From Diplodia intermedia (taxonomy: Eukaryota > Ascomycota > Dothideomycetes > Botryosphaeriales > Botryosphaeriaceae), in the NCBI GenBank assembly GCA_021495925.1, contig JAKEKT010000033.1, forward strand, positions 1-64,000: a DNA stretch of 64,000 nt. The letters run 5' to 3'. The notes below the pieces were generated by a model. That model was given only the letters and a program-made list of their open reading frames with translations. It did not search any database and was not told the DNA's origin. Shown one piece after another: positions 49,737-60,060 of the stretch; positions within the stretch are counted from its first letter, which is position 1; every line of letters begins with the position of its first letter. A program made the translations under genes and the position numbers.

Positions 49737-50979
49737 GGTGACGCGTCAGCGGAGAGGCGGTCCTTTTCCATTCGGCCTTTTTCATGTATGCATGTAAAAG
49801 AAGGGGGGGAAATCATCTGTGTCTACTGTTGTCGTTGGTAGCGTGGGAGATGCAAGGTTGTGTGTGTGTGAGGTGATGGGGGGAAGTGTGTTGGGGTCGG
49901 TCAGGTGCGGGTTTGGCCGGAGGGTTTTGCTGGGGATGTTGGGGAGAATACATTGGTACCCGTGGTTTTTTTTTTTTTCGCTGCTCTCTCTCTCTCTCGT
50001 CGGTATCTGGTTTTCTCGGTTACGACTTTGTTGAGGATCGGATGGGAGGGTGGGGACGGGAAATCGGAGGACTGGAGTAGCAAGTAAAACCAAGGCCGTG
50101 CACCTTTTTAAAATGCAGGTGATGGGAGGCAGCTTTCCCACCGTTCACCCCCCTGCCCTCTCAACCTTGACCGCCAGACCCACACCCTCCTTCCATTCAG
50201 AATTGTATCGGGTGTGTGAATTTATTGCTGTGTGGCAAAAGCGGGGAATATGAGTGGTTGGATGGGAGATGGCCGAGCTGCTTATCCAGTGTGTTGTAGT
50301 CGTCGTCCAGTTGCATGACAGCGTCTTTGTAGCTGAGTAAAGCTATTGCTTGGTGAGATTTGGAAAAATGTATACTGGGTGGATCGGAAGTCAAGAGGGC
50401 GTGGCTGCCACCTTACAGTGCAGCGCCTTGCAGTGCTGACTCGCCAAAAACAGTAGGCTATACGGCATCTCTAGATCACAGATGTCCTTTAAAGCTACAA
50501 GAAGCCATACAAAATTGAACATTCTCTTACATTCCAACTACCAGTCAAATGTGCAATGGAAGAAACCGGTTTCATGCGAATGCCGAAGCGAAGCTCCGCA
50601 TTCATCGGCGCACGAGCCTACGTAATGACATGTAAGGAAAGTATTTAGTTCCCTTTCGTACCGTGGAACTATCAAAGTATCAGAAGGCGTCGACAACATT
50701 TGACGTTTCTAGAAGACTATGAAATCCAGCCCCCCCCCCCCCCCCTTTTTTTTTCCTTCTGTGTCTGTCAAAGTGCCTCATCTCCGTTCTGGGATTTGAA
50801 ACCTGACGCAGCACATGTATAGAAATGCGGAGCGAAAAGGTTTCTTTCGATAGTCCAACCGGTTCAGGGTCTCCTTCTACCAAGGGCCATATACACCAGT
50901 CCAAAGTAGTTCATATAAGCCCGCCTTCTATGCTGCTCCTCTCACTCTCCACAAGCAATTCTCCCGCCGATCGCCAAGA
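49737..50979. other. Intergenic, cluster spacer with homopolymer tract
   Basis: No gene was recognised in about 1.2 kb. A run of about 16 C followed by 9 T lies at 50,730-50,754. About 50,794-50,834 is similar to 56,345-56,385 (GACGCAGCACAYGTAT core). The segment 49,956-49,967 (TACCCGTGGT) recalls similar ACCC(A/G)TGGT motifs downstream of the other cluster genes. The right end carries a pyrimidine-rich leader with CTCTCCACAAGCA (about 50,945-50,957), also found upstream of SP2 near 48,307. Confidence 0.5.
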
Positions 50980-51396
50980 ATGAAGATCACGACACTCGCG
51001 ACAACCTTCGTGGCCCTGGCCTACCACGCCGCCCCGGCCCTCGCAGCCCCCATCCTCATCGACCCCGTCCAGATCCTACGAGACGAACACGCGGCCAACA
51101 CCCCCACAAATTCCACCACCGACCCATTCGATTCACTGCAGCGGCCCTTTCCTTCCGGAAAACGCGACTTGTCCGCCAACAGCATGGCCTCTCCCTCTCC
51201 CTCTTCTGGCGACGGCGAAATTGCCTGCAGCGACGGCCTTTGTAAACCATCAGGGCAACGCAGACAACCGCAACGCCGCCGTCGCCGCGGAGCTCCCTGT
51301 CGCCGTGACGAGTGCAAACTACAAGGGAAACGAGACCCACCACAGTACCCTTTAATGCCCCCCTGCCGCCGTGACGAGTGTAAGCTACGAGAGTAG
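50980..51396 (+). CDS. Secreted propeptide SP4 with three CX4C loops
   Basis: Single-exon gene, 138 residues, no known family. A signal peptide (MKITTLATTFVALAYHAAPA, cleaved near ALAAP) is followed by Lys-Arg sites at 61-62 (GKR) and 117-118 (GKR). The mature region has three cysteine pairs of identical spacing: CSDGLC (83-88), CRRDEC (107-112) and CRRDEC (129-134). The last two sit in a repeated PCRRDECKL unit. All three base differences between these two units are silent in this frame (TGT/TGC, TGC/TGT, AAA/AAG), which supports it as the coding frame. A basic run (RRRRR) lies at 99-103. Small disulphide-closed peptides released by kexin are a reasonable inference; activity is unknown. Confidence 0.75.
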   Translation: MKITTLATTFVALAYHAAPALAAPILIDPVQILRDEHAANTPTNSTTDPFDSLQRPFPSGKRDLSANSMASPSPSSGDGEIACSDGLCKPSGQRRQPQRRRRRGAPCRRDECKLQGKRDPPQYPLMPPCRRDECKLRE

Positions 51397-51850
51397 TGGC
51401 TATGGTGGCAACGACACCGCCAGCGACTGCTTCTACTCACCGTCACGTTCGACAACTACCGCCGTGGGCCTCCGCATCATGGGGAAGTTGTGAGAGCTGG
51501 ATGGATGGATTGCGCATTTGACCCGGAAGTTGGAGGAGGGAAGGTTGCCCACGGGAGGAGGGGGAGGAGGGCGTCGGTGTGGCGATGGTGTTTTTTTGCC
51601 TGGCATATCGACGTAGTAGCCGTGATTCTTGTTTTTTTTTTTCTTTCTTTTTTGCTTTCCCATGGTTGGCATTTCGGTAGACACGATTCACAATTCATCC
51701 AGGGTCTTCTACCAAACTCTCGTTTCTGAAAGTAGGGAACTGGTTCCGCACCGCCACTTTACTCTAACACGAATATACAAAAACGACCATCCTTCTGCCC
51801 TCCCCTCCCCTCTACTAACCACCTCCACCTCCCTCCCTCCCTCCGCCAAC

Positions 51851-52684
51851 ATGAAGATCCCAACCCTCACAACCGCCCTCGTGGCCATCGCCTACCACAC
51901 CGCCCCAGCATCTCCAGCCGCCATCCCCACCGACAACACCACCATCACCACCACCCACTCACCGCAACAACAACAACAGCACCACCCCTACCCCCTCACC
52001 AAACGCGGCGCCGGCAGCAGCGTCGTCTTCGCCGCCGCCGCCGCCGCCAACGCCTTCGCCGGCGCCAACGCCCTCTCCAGCTACCACCAGTCAGCCGCCT
52101 ACGCAATCCACGCCCACGCCCACGCGCTCGGCCTGCACTGCCGCATCCCCGGCCGCGGAAACGTGTTCGTGTACCGCAAAGGCGGGGACGACGACGACGA
52201 CGAAAACAACAACAACAACAGCAGCAGCAGCAGCAGCAGCAGTGCGAATGGCGGCGGCAACGACGACCGTCCCGCCGGCGTCACGTTCAACATCCACACG
52301 CCGTGGACGCTCACGTACGGCGCCCGCGTCCTGGAGCGGTTGAGACAGCGGGGATGGGAGGAGGCGGCGTGGGTGCGGCCGGGGGCTCTGTCGTGCGTGT
52401 GGCGGCAGCGGCGGCGGGACGGCAGCGTGTGGGAACGGGGCGTGGAGAGGGGCGTGGTCGCGCATTCGACGCATGAAGTCGAGGGGCGGGCGGTGGACGA
52501 TTCCGGCGAGCGGGCGGTGGAGGATGGCGGGAGGGCGATCGAGGAGGTGTTGAGGGAGACGTTTCCGACGGCCGAGTTTGCGGTGCTGATGGTTTCGTTG
52601 CTCGTGGTGCTGCCGGCGGTGGTGGTGGGGGTGGTGGTGGGGTGGTGGCGGTGCGGGATGAGGAGGAGGAAGAGGTGTGCGTAG
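51851..52684 (+). CDS. Secreted or anchored propeptide SP5, low-complexity, C-terminal helix
   Basis: Single-exon gene, 277 residues, family not recognised. The start is set at 51,851 (CCAACATG) because MKIPTLTTALVAIAYHTAPA aligns with the SP4 leader; upstream in-frame ATGs lie in a pyrimidine-rich leader. A Gln/His-rich propart ends at a Lys-Arg site (LTKR, 49-52). The mature part begins with an Ala-rich region (to about 75), then YHQSAAYAIHAHAHALGLHC. Next is an acidic-Asn-Ser run coded by GAC, AAC and AGC repeats (113-131), then VTFNIHTPWTLTYGARVLER and a Trp/Arg-rich region. A strong hydrophobic helix (about 243-264) and a basic tail (RRRKR) end the protein, so it may be membrane-anchored. 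Codon repeats suggest rapid expansion. Confidence 0.68.
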   Translation: MKIPTLTTALVAIAYHTAPASPAAIPTDNTTITTTHSPQQQQQHHPYPLTKRGAGSSVVFAAAAAANAFAGANALSSYHQSAAYAIHAHAHALGLHCRIPGRGNVFVYRKGGDDDDDENNNNNSSSSSSSSANGGGNDDRPAGVTFNIHTPWTLTYGARVLERLRQRGWEEAAWVRPGALSCVWRQRRRDGSVWERGVERGVVAHSTHEVEGRAVDDSGERAVEDGGRAIEEVLRETFPTAEFAVLMVSLLVVLPAVVVGVVVGWWRCGMRRRKRCA

Positions 52685-53664
52685 AGGTGGTAGCCGTGGG
52701 GGGGGTTTTGTTTCTTGCTTGCTTAGTCTCCATGGCGTTTAGGTGGATGTGGTTAGGGGTCTTCTTCGAGCGTGCTCTGGTTTTCTTTTTTGTCACTGCC
52801 GTGAGAGGTGTGGTGGAGTGGGCACTTCGTTGCTGTCGTTATTCATGATCACTGTTGTTGGCATCTGTCACAAGCTCCACGGCCGGACGTCGCGATGTTC
52901 GCATTGAAAAGGAAAAAAGCGTCGGTAGTCGTTACTGGCTACTTGAAGTTGCAATGTTGGACGGCAGAATCTCTCATTATTCATAGGCCCACGTGGGATC
53001 ACGTAAGCACAACCACAGGAGTCGTCTTTTTGGTCAACCGCAGTGATTAGCGTGAACCAAAGTGGGTAGCGTTGACACCCCGCTTCTCGGCTAAGATGGC
53101 TGGGGTTGGTAAGGGCGCGGGGCCAGAATGACTAAACTAGCACGAAGTTTGTCGAGACGTGCGAATCAACACCTTCCCACAGCAGGTGCGGCTGGCAAAT
53201 CTCAGGTCCAGACAGCTGTGGAAGCCTCGGCGTGTGAGGTGATACAAAGTGCGGCAATATTTGAGAACGTATGCGTCGACTGAGCAAAGCATCCGGCTTA
53301 CCGGCACATATCAGTAAGTGGTGCTACGTAGTGGGAAGCGCTCACTGAGCATCACATCTATTTTTGCCCAATTCCCTATTCTCGACAATGCTGACCAGAA
53401 GGAACAGTGGCGGTGGTAGCCCAAAGGTACGAGTCGTGAGGTTAAGGATGCAGTTGCGGGGTAGCTTGCCAGGAGGCCGTCAGCACTAGACGACTTGCCC
53501 TGCATGACAGCGATACCGCGAAGCTACAAGTAGCAGTAGCCAAAGGGCAAGCCATAAGCAGCCCGTGTCGACTTAAAAGCTCAGAGCTCAATCTCTCCTG
53601 GAGCTTGAACGAGCAGCTCGCCCGACACCTTGTTACCCTGCTTTCCCTACACCACTCAGCCAAC
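52685..53664. other. Intergenic, no gene seen
   Basis: About 1 kb between SP5 and the GMC oxidoreductase gene. Only short open frames are present. The right end is the promoter and leader of the oxidoreductase gene; a TTAAAAG sequence at about 53,573 is a possible TATA-like element 90 bp before its ATG. Confidence 0.45.
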
Positions 53665-56099
53665 ATGGGCGACACGGCAAATGGTGCCAACGGCGCCAAC
53701 GGGGCCTCGCACGCCCTCCCCGCTCTCGTCACCTCCGCCTCTGCCTTCCTCGAGCACGACTACGACTATGTCATCATTGGCGGCGGCACAGCAGGCCTCG
53801 TGCTCGCCGCACGTCTGACGGAGAACCCGGACATCAGCGTCGGCGTGCTCGAAGCCGGCAAGAACAAGCTCGATGACCCGCTGGTCGACACGCCGGGGCT
53901 GTTCATGCAGATGCTGGGCGACCCGGAATACGACTGGAGCTTCAAGACGACGCCGCAGGCAATTTCTCCTTCGATTCTCTTGCCTTGAATGAAATTCGCT
54001 GATGTAAACAGGAGGGCATGGACGGCATCGTGCACAACATCCCTCGCGGCAAGGTGCTCGGGGGATCCAGCGGCATCAACTACATGATGTGAGTTTCCCC
54101 CCTGACGAAGCCAGTCCCAACCATGCACGACTGACGAAAACCGCAGGTACGTCCGCGGCTCGGAACGCGACTACGACGACTGGGCCGCGCTGTCGGGCGA
54201 CCCGGGCTGGAGCTTCGCCAACATGCGGCAGTACATCACCAAGCACCAGACGCTCGAGCCGATCCCGGACAGCATCACCAACCGCGCCGCCATGTCCACC
54301 ATCGGCGTCAACCACGGTTACACTCCCTTCCCCCCCTCCCCCTCGCACCACCGCTCTCTGACACACAAACGTCCAGGCACGAACGGCCCCATCCACACCT
54401 CCTTCAACGACACCCGCCTCCCCATCGAAGACGCCTTCCTCGCCGCGGCCGACCACGCCGCCCACATCGCCGAGAAGCCCGTCGACGCGTGGGGCGGCGA
54501 CCACTACGGCTTCTACAACGGGCTGGGCAGCGTCTACCACCGCGGCAGCAACGAGCCGCACAGCCACCCGCTCGCGGGCAAGCGCAGCTACGCCGCCCGC
54601 GGCTACTTCTCCGAGGCCGGCATCGCGCACCGCCCCAACCTGCGCGTGCTGTGCGAGGCGCGGGTGACGCGCATCCTGCTGTCCGACCACGACGACGACG
54701 CCGACGGGGAAGAGCACAGCAAGCCGAGCGCCGTGGGCGTGGCCTTCACGCACGCCTCGTCGAACGGGCAGAACGAGGTGCGGGCGAAGCGCGAGGTGCT
54801 GCTCTGCGCGGGCGCGATCCAGACCCCCCAGGTGCTGGAGCTGTCGGGCATCGGCGACCCGGGCGTGCTCGCGCGCGCGGGCGTCGACGTCAAGGTGCCG
54901 CTGCCCAGCGTCGGCGAGAACTTCCAGGACCACGTCGTGTCGGGGGCTACGTACGGGCTCGCGCCGGGCGTCATCTCCGGCGACAGTTTGTGGCACCCGC
55001 AGGCGATGGCGGAGGCGCAGCGGGCGTTGGTCGAGGAGGCGGCGGGCCCGTTGACAGCGACGGCGAGTGGGCAGGGGTTTGTCAGGTAAGTGGTGAATGC
55101 GATGGGGGCGGTGGTGGGGAAGTGATGGATGAGGGATGGCTGACGCGGGGTTGCGTGCAGTTACAAGCAATTGGCGTCGAAGGAGGAGCTGGACAAGACC
55201 ATCGCCAGCATCCGGGAGACGCAGAGGAAGGCGACGGGTATGTGTTCCCGTTCCATTCACTCGTCAGATCCATCACTGACTTTTTTCGCGCGGCCAGCTT
55301 TCCAGCAACGCCAACTCGACCTCATCATCAAGCACCTCGAGGACGACAAGTCCGCCAACATCCAGTACATCCTCATCCCCGCCCACGGCAACCTCACCGA
55401 CGAGTCCATCAAGGACCAGTCCAAGCTCTGGATGCCCGGCGACCCCGCCAAGCCCGAGGTCGTCTGGGGCTGCGCCCTGCAGTACCCCGTCTCCCGCGGC
55501 TCCGTGCACATTTCCAGCGCCGGTGAGTAGTACTTACCTCTCTCCCTCCCCTTCTCTCCCCACAAAAAAGAAAAGGACGTAGGGCTAACACCACCAACCC
55601 ACCCACCCCCGCAGACCCCACCGCGCCCCCCGCAATCAACCCGTCCTACCTCTCGCACCCCTCCGACGTCGCCATCCTCGCCGCCGGCCTCTCCCTCGGC
55701 GACCGCATCGCCGCCGCGCCGCCGCTCACCCCGCTGCTCACCGCCACCCCGCGCCTCTGCCCCCCGCCCTCCGTCGACCTGCAGGACCCCGCCGCCGCCG
55801 CCGCCGCCGTGCGCCGCTGGGCCATCGGCGAGTACCACGTCGCCGGCAGCTGCGCCATGGGCGACGCGCTGGACAGCAGGCTGAAGGTGAAAGGTGTGGG
55901 CAGGCTGAGGGTCGTCGACGCGAGCGCGTTTCCCGCGCATGTGAGCGGGAATTGTCAGAGTAGCGTGTATGCGTTGGCGGAGAGGGCGGCGGATTTGGTG
56001 AGGGGGGAGTGGGAGAGGGAGGGCGAGGGGGAGGGGGTGAAGGGGTTGATGGGGAAGGCGGAGGGGGATGGGGGGCATATGTGGGATGGGGGGGAGTGA
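53665..56099 (+). CDS. GMC-family FAD-dependent oxidoreductase
   Basis: Flavoenzyme of the glucose-methanol-choline family that oxidises an alcohol or similar substrate; the substrate cannot be told. Seven exons (53,665-53,958, 54,012-54,088, 54,147-54,316, 54,377-55,085, 55,161-55,237, 55,298-55,522, 55,615-56,099) join in frame to 678 residues. The Rossmann motif [17 protein letters not shown] has GGGTAG at 39-44; VLEAGKN and the GMC signature [20 protein letters not shown] follow, then [19 protein letters not shown]. The active-site pair appears to be H592 ([10 protein letters not shown]) and N630 ([15 protein letters not shown]), a His-Asn pair as in choline oxidase. The first intron starts with GC instead of GT. 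No signal peptide is evident, so it is probably intracellular. The Gly/Glu-rich tail is unusual. The start follows CCAACATGG, a good initiation context. Confidence 0.9.
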
Positions 56100-58269
56100 G
56101 TGGGTGAGTGAGATGGGTAGGTAGGTGGGTTGGGGATGGTTGCTGGTGTTGGTGGTTGTCTTTTCTTGGCGGTGGGTAGGTAAAGCGGCTGCCCATTTTA
56201 GTTGTCTGAAGCTTGAATACTATGTTGGATACACGTTTTGCGTTGACTGTCTGCGACGTTCGTATCTCGCCGCCTCACCCTCAGCGCACTTCGGTGCGTT
56301 TGTCTTTGCAAGTGGTACTTCCCCCACTCGTTTAATTTTGCTAGTTCGAAAACCAGACGCAGCACACGTATGAAAAGGCGGAGCATCATCGTCCTCTGAT
56401 GCTGTGCAGTAGCATCTTGTGAAGTAGATGAACTACAGCGGCAGGCGTTATGGCATCACCATATCTCCCCAGGAAACCGCAACAGACCGTCCCACCCACA
56501 GTGCCTTTCTTTTCGGAGGCATGGTCGTGAATGCGAGCGTGAGCTTGAATTCATCTAGGGTAGCAAACAAGGCGACGTTGCAGCGTTTTATAATGCGGTA
56601 GCGGGCAGCTTCGAGTGTACAGTTGCAGCTGAACACTTGACTAACGCTGACAGGCCACATGCGCACGGCGAGCGGCTCGTCAGGCGCGATACCTTCTCAG
56701 CGCTGTGATCACGGAGCTTCCAGGTATCTACATCATAAAAAGCCCGAAAACGCCAGGAGAAGAAGAACCAAGCAGTTCAATTCAAGCGGACCCTCAGCCT
56801 TGGCAAGTCAATTCGGCACTGAAATATAGGCAATCTGGTACTTTGGAAGGCTTGAATTGGCAAGCCGGTTTGACTGGGAGCCCTGAGAAGAACCAACGCA
56901 GGTTCAGCTTCAGCTTCCTGTGACATCGTGCAGATCATGAACAACTTCGGTGCGTTTGTCTTTGCCTCCATGTCCTCCTCCGGTCCTTTTCTCGAAGGAG
57001 GAAGGATGGGACGATGAACAGCAGAATCGTTTCCTTCATATGAAGACTCATCAACATAACAACATACTGCACGTCACCATCCCCACGAAACTCTACATCT
57101 CATCGAGCACAACGACCGCCGGCACTCCAACCCGCGGAACTTCGTGGCCCCCAATATGTGACGTGTCCAAGGCGAACAAAGGCGGAACAGCGAAGTGACA
57201 TTATCTGTCTCTCTCTGTATTGCCTGTAGCAGGGACCCCGCCGAAACTGATTTTCATAGAAGATGTTTCAAAGATCTGTTTTGTAGTTGAACGCTGAGGC
57301 CCAAGCCTGTGACGCATACAGAGGGCACATGTCTGGTCATCACCAAATGACCCGGTCACCCGCAGATGGGGTCTGCGCTCCCGCGTATGCGGAAGTGGTC
57401 ATGTTGACCGAAACAGAAGCAACAGATCAGGCGGATAGGAGACTCCGGCGAACAAAATTGTATAAAGGCAGGCATGGTAAGGAAGAGCATGTGAATGAAC
57501 AAGAACATCAGAAAGAGTTCGTAGTTACGCTGCAACTCTTCAACGAATACTTTCGTTCTTCTTTTCCAAGCTCTAATTTCAATGGCCTTTTTTCCCCCTT
57601 CGGATGTGGAACGACGGGACGGGCAGAAGCAGCATTTGCTGAGTAAAGAGGATCATCAACATGGAAATATGTTGCTCGCCACCATCAATACCGAATGCTG
57701 CACCTCACCGGATCTGTCAATGAATACTTCAGGTGAGAAAAATTTGGTCGAAAGCAATTGACGACCCGGACACGAACAAGACCGAAGTGTGGACGTGCTC
57801 TATATCAGGCATCAGGGAAAGTGCGTTTACTGACTTCGTCTGTTTATTCACTGCTCGCAGCATGCAGGCGTGGAGCTGTCCCAGAGAAAACTTCAGACAT
57901 TCAGTTCATGCTCAATGTTTTATAGGGCCTGGATCAGTTGCGCACAGGGACAGGCACATGCCCGATGGGGCCACGTCAGAAGACGAAGCCTACGTCACTG
58001 TAGTCACTGGTCTGTGGGACCACGTTAGCCGCACAACATTACGAATGGCCAGGGGTCACAAAGATCCCGCTGACGAGCGCACTCAGAGGCGAAGTGTGCG
58101 TAGTGATCACAGACGGGAAAAATTGGCCAGAGCATCGGAAAAAGGAGAAAACAGTTCGCATTCATTTGTCCATAAACGCCATCCCATCGAGTCCCGCTCA
58201 CATGCATAAAGCCCCAAGCCAACCCCACCCCATCCCAACGTATATACCACTCACACAATCCACCCCAAC
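56100..58269. other. Intergenic with short dispersed repeats
   Basis: No gene was recognised in about 2.2 kb. A 22-bp perfect repeat (ACTTCGGTGCGTTTGTCTTT plus GC) occurs at 56,288-56,309 and 56,944-56,965. About 56,345-56,385 resembles 50,794-50,834. A TATAAA at about 57,462 is followed by open frames of 100-160 codons up to about 58,209, but they have no recognisable content and are not called as genes. Confidence 0.45.
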
Positions 58270-60060
58270 CTAATCAAGCTCCCTTCCCACCTCCATCTCC
58301 ACCTCCCCCGCCCCCTCCTTCCTCCTCCTCAACACCGCCACGCCCTCCACATGCCCCGTCTGCGGGAAAAAGTCGAAACCGACCAAGCTCTCAATCTCAT
58401 ACACGCCCTTCCCCGCGCCGAAGCCGCCATCCACGCCCTCCATCCCATTCACCAACACGCCCACATCCCTCGCCTGCGTGTGGACGTTGCAGCTCACGTA
58501 CACGACGCGGGCGGGGCTGTACCGCAGCAGCTGGCGCAGGAACAGGTCGTCGCACCCTTTGCGCGGGGGGTCGACGACGACGGCGGTGGCGGCGGCGGGG
58601 AAGTCGATGGAGGCGAAGAGGTTGGCGGCGTCGGCGGCGATGAAGGCGGCGTGGTCGGGCGCGAGGCCGTTGAGGCGGGCGTTGGTCGACGCGAACTCGA
58701 TCGACGACGCCGAGATGTCGATGCCGAGGGAGCGGGTGAACATCTGCGAGAGGGTGATGGTGAAGAGGCCCGAGCCCGAGTAGGCGTCGATGAGGTGTTT
58801 GATCGGCCGGTCCGGGTCGGCCGGGTCGGTGCCGGCGGGGAGGATGTGGTCGCGGATGTACTGGGTGAAGGTGGGCAGGATGCTGTTGTTGTTCTGGAAG
58901 AAGGCGCCGGCCGGGTTTTCGAATTGGAAGTCGTCGATGTATTCGGTCGTGCGGCCCTTCTGGTCCGTCACGCACGTCTTCTCGTGGAAGTGCGCGCCGC
59001 GGTCCTCCAGGACGGCGTCGGCGCGCGGCTGCGGGGCCGGGTCCTTGGGCAGCCGCTTGGTGCTCTCGCGGAGCAGGACGGTGGCGCCTTTGGCGTACTT
59101 GTCCAGCTCGGCCGCGACGCGCTTACGCTCGCTCTGCATGCCCATGCGCACGGCGTCGGTGCCGATGGGGCAGTCTTCGATGTCGAGCGTTTGCCGGGTG
59201 CCCTTCTTCATGAAACCGATGGGCGGGACTTCCTCGAACGTTCTCCGGATGCCCTTGCGGCCGTCGCTGCGCTTCTTGCCGGGCGGGCCGTCGAAATGGG
59301 GCGTCAGTTTGGTGCGGTAGCCGAATTGCAGTGGAGAGCCGATGGTGTCCGCAACCGGTGGTACGAGCTCTGGTGATAGGTCGGAGAAGTTCTTGTAGGC
59401 CTTTTCGACGATGGTCTTCTTGTGTGCCAGCTGTGCCTCATATGGCAGCATTTGGAACTGGCAGCCGGAGCAGGAGGAAAAATACTTGCAGTTCACAAGC
59501 GAGTCATTTCTTAGCGACCCGGGACTGATGACTTGGACAAAATCTGTCAAAGTATAGCCCTGTTTCGTGAAGTGCTTGATGACCTTGGCCTTGACCTTGT
59601 CGCCGGGAGATGTGAAGGGAACGACGAAGACCTGCTTCGAATTGGGAGCCAGCGCAAGCCCGTCACCAGTCGACGAGATTTCTTGCACGGTGAGCTCGAC
59701 CTCGGTGAAGGGGTCTGGGAGTGAGGGCTGCTGGTCGGGGGTTGATTCTCCATTTGCCCCAGCGTCGGGTTCGGCCGGGGTGTCGGTGATGGAGTGTTTC
59801 CTCAGCAGCGCCTCGACATCTTTCAGCAGAACCTCCTCATGGGTGCCCTCGGTCTTCAGCACAGACTTCTGATCCTTCTCTTTCTTCTGCTTCTTGAAAC
59901 GGTAGTTGCGGGCGCCCTCGAAAGCCCTCTTGTGGCCGTTGCTCTCGATGGGGGCGACGTTGTTCGCCGAAGAAGCCATGCTGTACGGGCGGTGGCGTGC
60001 AAAGGTGCAGCCGGCTCTTACCAAGGTCTGCAGGGCAGTGCGTCCGGCAAAGGCGTTCAT
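58270..60060 (-). CDS. TRM2: tRNA (uracil-5-)-methyltransferase Trm2
   Basis: S-adenosylmethionine-dependent enzyme that makes 5-methyluridine at position 54 (T loop) of tRNAs. Single exon, 596 residues. The N-terminus (MNAFAGRTALQTLVRAGCTF...RHRPYS) looks like a mitochondrial presequence; a second methionine at residue 28 (MASSANN) could start a nuclear/cytosolic form. A Lys-rich stretch follows at about 55-65. The TRAM domain lies at about 115-180, then a four-cysteine motif CKYFSSCSGC. The RumA/TrmA-type catalytic part has DAYSGSGLFTITLSQ, DPPRKGCDD (from 497), nucleophile C524 in YVSCN, and E572 in PQTGHVEGV as the likely base. It is divergent from the uS5m gene, 314 bp apart. Confidence 0.95.
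   Translation of the reverse strand: MNAFAGRTALQTLVRAGCTFARHRPYSMASSANNVAPIESNGHKRAFEGARNYRFKKQKKEKDQKSVLKTEGTHEEVLLKDVEALLRKHSITDTPAEPDAGANGESTPDQQPSLPDPFTEVELTVQEISSTGDGLALAPNSKQVFVVPFTSPGDKVKAKVIKHFTKQGYTLTDFVQVISPGSLRNDSLVNCKYFSSCSGCQFQMLPYEAQLAHKKTIVEKAYKNFSDLSPELVPPVADTIGSPLQFGYRTKLTPHFDGPPGKKRSDGRKGIRRTFEEVPPIGFMKKGTRQTLDIEDCPIGTDAVRMGMQSERKRVAAELDKYAKGATVLLRESTKRLPKDPAPQPRADAVLEDRGAHFHEKTCVTDQKGRTTEYIDDFQFENPAGAFFQNNNSILPTFTQYIRDHILPAGTDPADPDRPIKHLIDAYSGSGLFTITLSQMFTRSLGIDISASSIEFASTNARLNGLAPDHAAFIAADAANLFASIDFPAAATAVVVDPPRKGCDDLFLRQLLRYSPARVVYVSCNVHTQARDVGVLVNGMEGVDGGFGAGKGVYEIESLVGFDFFPQTGHVEGVAVLRRRKEGAGEVEMEVGRELD

Noticed and set aside
51200..51480. Alternative +1 frame over the end of SP4 with a protein-like look
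   Set aside because: It contains an in-frame TAA at 51,353, and the repeat differences are silent only in the chosen frame.
54076..55260. 394-codon minus-strand open frame
   Set aside because: Antisense to GMC exons and crosses its introns; the composition is an Arg/Val/His-rich artefact.
54489..55526. 345-codon plus-strand open frame in the GMC gene
   Set aside because: Shifted frame of the GMC exons, Arg/Gly-rich, running through two introns.
57287..58209. Two plus-strand open frames of 119 and 158 codons after a TATA-like box
   Set aside because: No domain, signal peptide, splice logic or homology is visible; content looks random.
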